This document shows, piece by piece, positions 47,806 to 49,061 of a DNA stretch of 49,061 nt (positions are counted from its first letter, which is position 1; each line of letters starts with the position of its first letter). The translations under genes were made by a program, and so were the position numbers. The notes under the pieces are model-generated. The model saw only the letters and a program-made list of their open reading frames with translations. It ran no database searches and had not been told where the DNA came from. The stretch comes from Candidatus Thorarchaeota archaeon (lineage in GTDB: Archaea > Asgardarchaeota > Thorarchaeia > Thorarchaeales > Thorarchaeaceae), in NCBI GenBank assembly GCA_018238205.1, contig JABCTV010000005.1:1-49061 (forward strand). Reading direction: 5' to 3'.

Positions 47806-49061
47806 ATGAACTTGCCTGACGGATTCGAATTTAGAATAGTACAGACTGATGAAGAAGTAGAGGAATTACTGAAATTCCATTCTATAGTTCATCCTGATGA
47901 TGACACAGGGGAACTTAGGCGGCAGATTGACCATCTGCCTGGATTTAGTAGAGAGATGAATTACTATATTCGTGATCTCGATAAGGACCTCATAGTATCA
48001 GCTCTAAATTCCATTCCTGGTATATGGAATTATGAAGACATTCCTCTTCAAAATCTTGAATTAGGTTGGGTTGGCACGTTGAATGAGTATCGAAGGAGAG
48101 GTCTAAACCGACTATTGCATAGCCATTTTGACAGAGTGCTTTTAGAGGGCAAGTATGATCTTTCCACAATTCAAGGTATTCCCTATTATTATCGTCAGTT
48201 TGGGTATGACTTTGTTATTCCAATGGACCGAACAGTCTGGATCCGTACAAATCAGATACATCCATTCGATACGAAAAAACCTCCAGAGTACATGAAACTC
48301 AAAGTCCGACTTGCAGAGAAGAAAGATATTCCTGCTATGATGGAGCTGTTTGATGAACATAATCGAAACCTATTGGTATACGTTCCTAGAAGTACAGAAC
48401 TCTGGGAAGTTCAAGAGAACTTCAAGCGTCAATTTGAGAATGAGTTCCAAACCTATGTATTAAGTGATGGTTCCAAATCTATTGGATACTTTCGACTTGT
48501 CACGAAGATCGAAAAGGATAGTTCACCGAATAAGTCCACAATGAATGTGATTGAGAGTAGTGTTCCATCTTATGATGGAGTTCTCAGAGTAATTCGGTTT
48601 CTTTATACTAAAGCATTACAAGATGATATTCCTCTTATTGGCTCTCAGGGTCCTTCCTACAATACACTCTCTAAAGTTATGAAGAATATTGGTGGACAAG
48701 GAAAAACTTGGTGGAAATATCAAGTCCGTATTCCAGACATGGTTGGATTTCTAAAGAAGATATCACCAGTTCTTGAAAGACGTCTAGAAGGAACAATGTT
48801 CGAAGGAATCACTTACAATGTAATCATGAATACTTTTCAGAATTGTTATGTTCTCAAATTTGTCAATGGTAAAATAACTGAAGTTACAGATTTGGGGCCA
48901 CAACAGGTAGATGAGAATAGTCCATTCCGTGTACCCCCGAACAATCTTGCGCGATTGATTCTTGGAGCTTATGATATTAGTGAACTTGAGCAAAACAATA
49001 TTGACTTCATAGTCCGAGGTGGAGTACGACTAGTCGCTGAAACACTCTTTCCGAAGAAAGA
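47806..49061 (+). CDS. Eis-like GNAT acetyltransferase (3' partial)
   Basis: ATG 47806 opens a frame that stays open to the end of the window (418 codons). The first GNAT domain has ELGWVGTLNEYRRRGLNRLL as acetyl-CoA loop, preceded by an IVHPDDDTGELRRQI start; a second GNAT-like domain starts with KLKVRLAEKKDIPAMMELFDEHN; the last visible part (FEGITYNVIMNTFQNCYVLKFVNGKITEVTD) looks like an SCP2-type domain. This three-part plan is that of Eis/enhanced intracellular survival acetyltransferases. It follows the flavoprotein by 4 bases, so both are probably one operon. Substrate unknown. Confidence 0.8.
   Translation, partial: MNLPDGFEFRIVQTDEEVEELLKFHSIVHPDDDTGELRRQIDHLPGFSREMNYYIRDLDKDLIVSALNSIPGIWNYEDIPLQNLELGWVGTLNEYRRRGLNRLLHSHFDRVLLEGKYDLSTIQGIPYYYRQFGYDFVIPMDRTVWIRTNQIHPFDTKKPPEYMKLKVRLAEKKDIPAMMELFDEHNRNLLVYVPRSTELWEVQENFKRQFENEFQTYVLSDGSKSIGYFRLVTKIEKDSSPNKSTMNVIESSVPSYDGVLRVIRFLYTKALQDDIPLIGSQGPSYNTLSKVMKNIGGQGKTWWKYQVRIPDMVGFLKKISPVLERRLEGTMFEGITYNVIMNTFQNCYVLKFVNGKITEVTDLGPQQVDENSPFRVPPNNLARLILGAYDISELEQNNIDFIVRGGVRLVAETLFPKK

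Overview
This window comes from an archaeon. The clearest marker is a two-repeat TATA-binding protein (6296..6883). TATA-like boxes instead of bacterial -10/-35 promoters, PadR and Lrp-like winged-helix regulators, a DUF116 protein, two F420-type luciferase-like oxidoreductases, a minimal SufBC pair, an archaeoflavoprotein-like gene and an intein-loaded B12-dependent ribonucleotide reductase all agree. The moderate AT content and the mix with bacterial-type sugar genes (class I xylose isomerase, xylulokinase, one-piece transketolase, YicI-like alpha-xylosidase) suggest an Asgard lineage such as Thorarchaeota. That lineage is an inference, not something I could prove here.

Layout. 1-2.5 kb: FeoB iron transporter encoded as two overlapping genes plus a small membrane protein. 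2.6-3.1 kb: RelE-type toxin-antitoxin pair. 3.2-5.2 kb: Cys-rich membrane protein and an MFS transporter. 5.4-6.3 kb: an acetyltransferase gene cut by an exactly 300-bp remnant of an IS200/IS605 (tnpB) element. 6.3-6.9 kb: tbp. 7.0-12.2 kb: xylose module (alpha-xylosidase, xylB, xylA), completed by transketolase at 25-27 kb. 12.3-14.3 kb: PadR regulator, CopD-like and other membrane proteins, with an operator-like dyad. 14.3-18.5 kb: nrdJ with two inteins, flanked by two copies of a 36-bp repeat. 18.8-23.7 kb: flavodoxin, DUF116, ornithine-cyclodeaminase-like, GNAT, metallo-hydrolase and MarR/PNPOx genes. 23.9-24.9 kb: a surface protein. 28.4-29.3 kb: superoxide reductase and a three-gene micropeptide operon that has its own promoter, tandem upstream repeats and terminator. 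29.4-31.6 kb: a threonine-synthase-like protein that has lost its PLP lysine and is fused to a PadR-type DNA-binding domain, divergent from an ECF vitamin transporter subunit. 31.7-41.3 kb: unknown protein, rubrerythrin, redox C_GCAxxG_C_C protein, PEBP, sufCB, serS, glycosyltransferase, nth and MFS. 41.4-42.6 kb: gene-poor stretch with small ORFs. 42.6-49 kb: two paralogous double-HTH regulators, two luciferase-like oxidoreductases, an archaeoflavoprotein and an Eis-like acetyltransferase that runs off the end.

How it fits together. Xylose released from xyloglucan-type oligosaccharides by the GH31 enzyme can be isomerised by XylA, phosphorylated by XylB and passed to transketolase. Superoxide reductase, rubrerythrin, flavodoxin, SUF and B12-dependent RNR fit an anaerobe with an oxidative-stress defence. 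The most promising undescribed items are the micropeptide operon (28416..28722), the PLP-lysine-less threonine-synthase/HTH fusion with its palindromic promoter, the structured leader of transketolase, and the tnpB/omega-RNA remnant inside the acetyltransferase gene. No tRNA, rRNA or CRISPR array was recognised.
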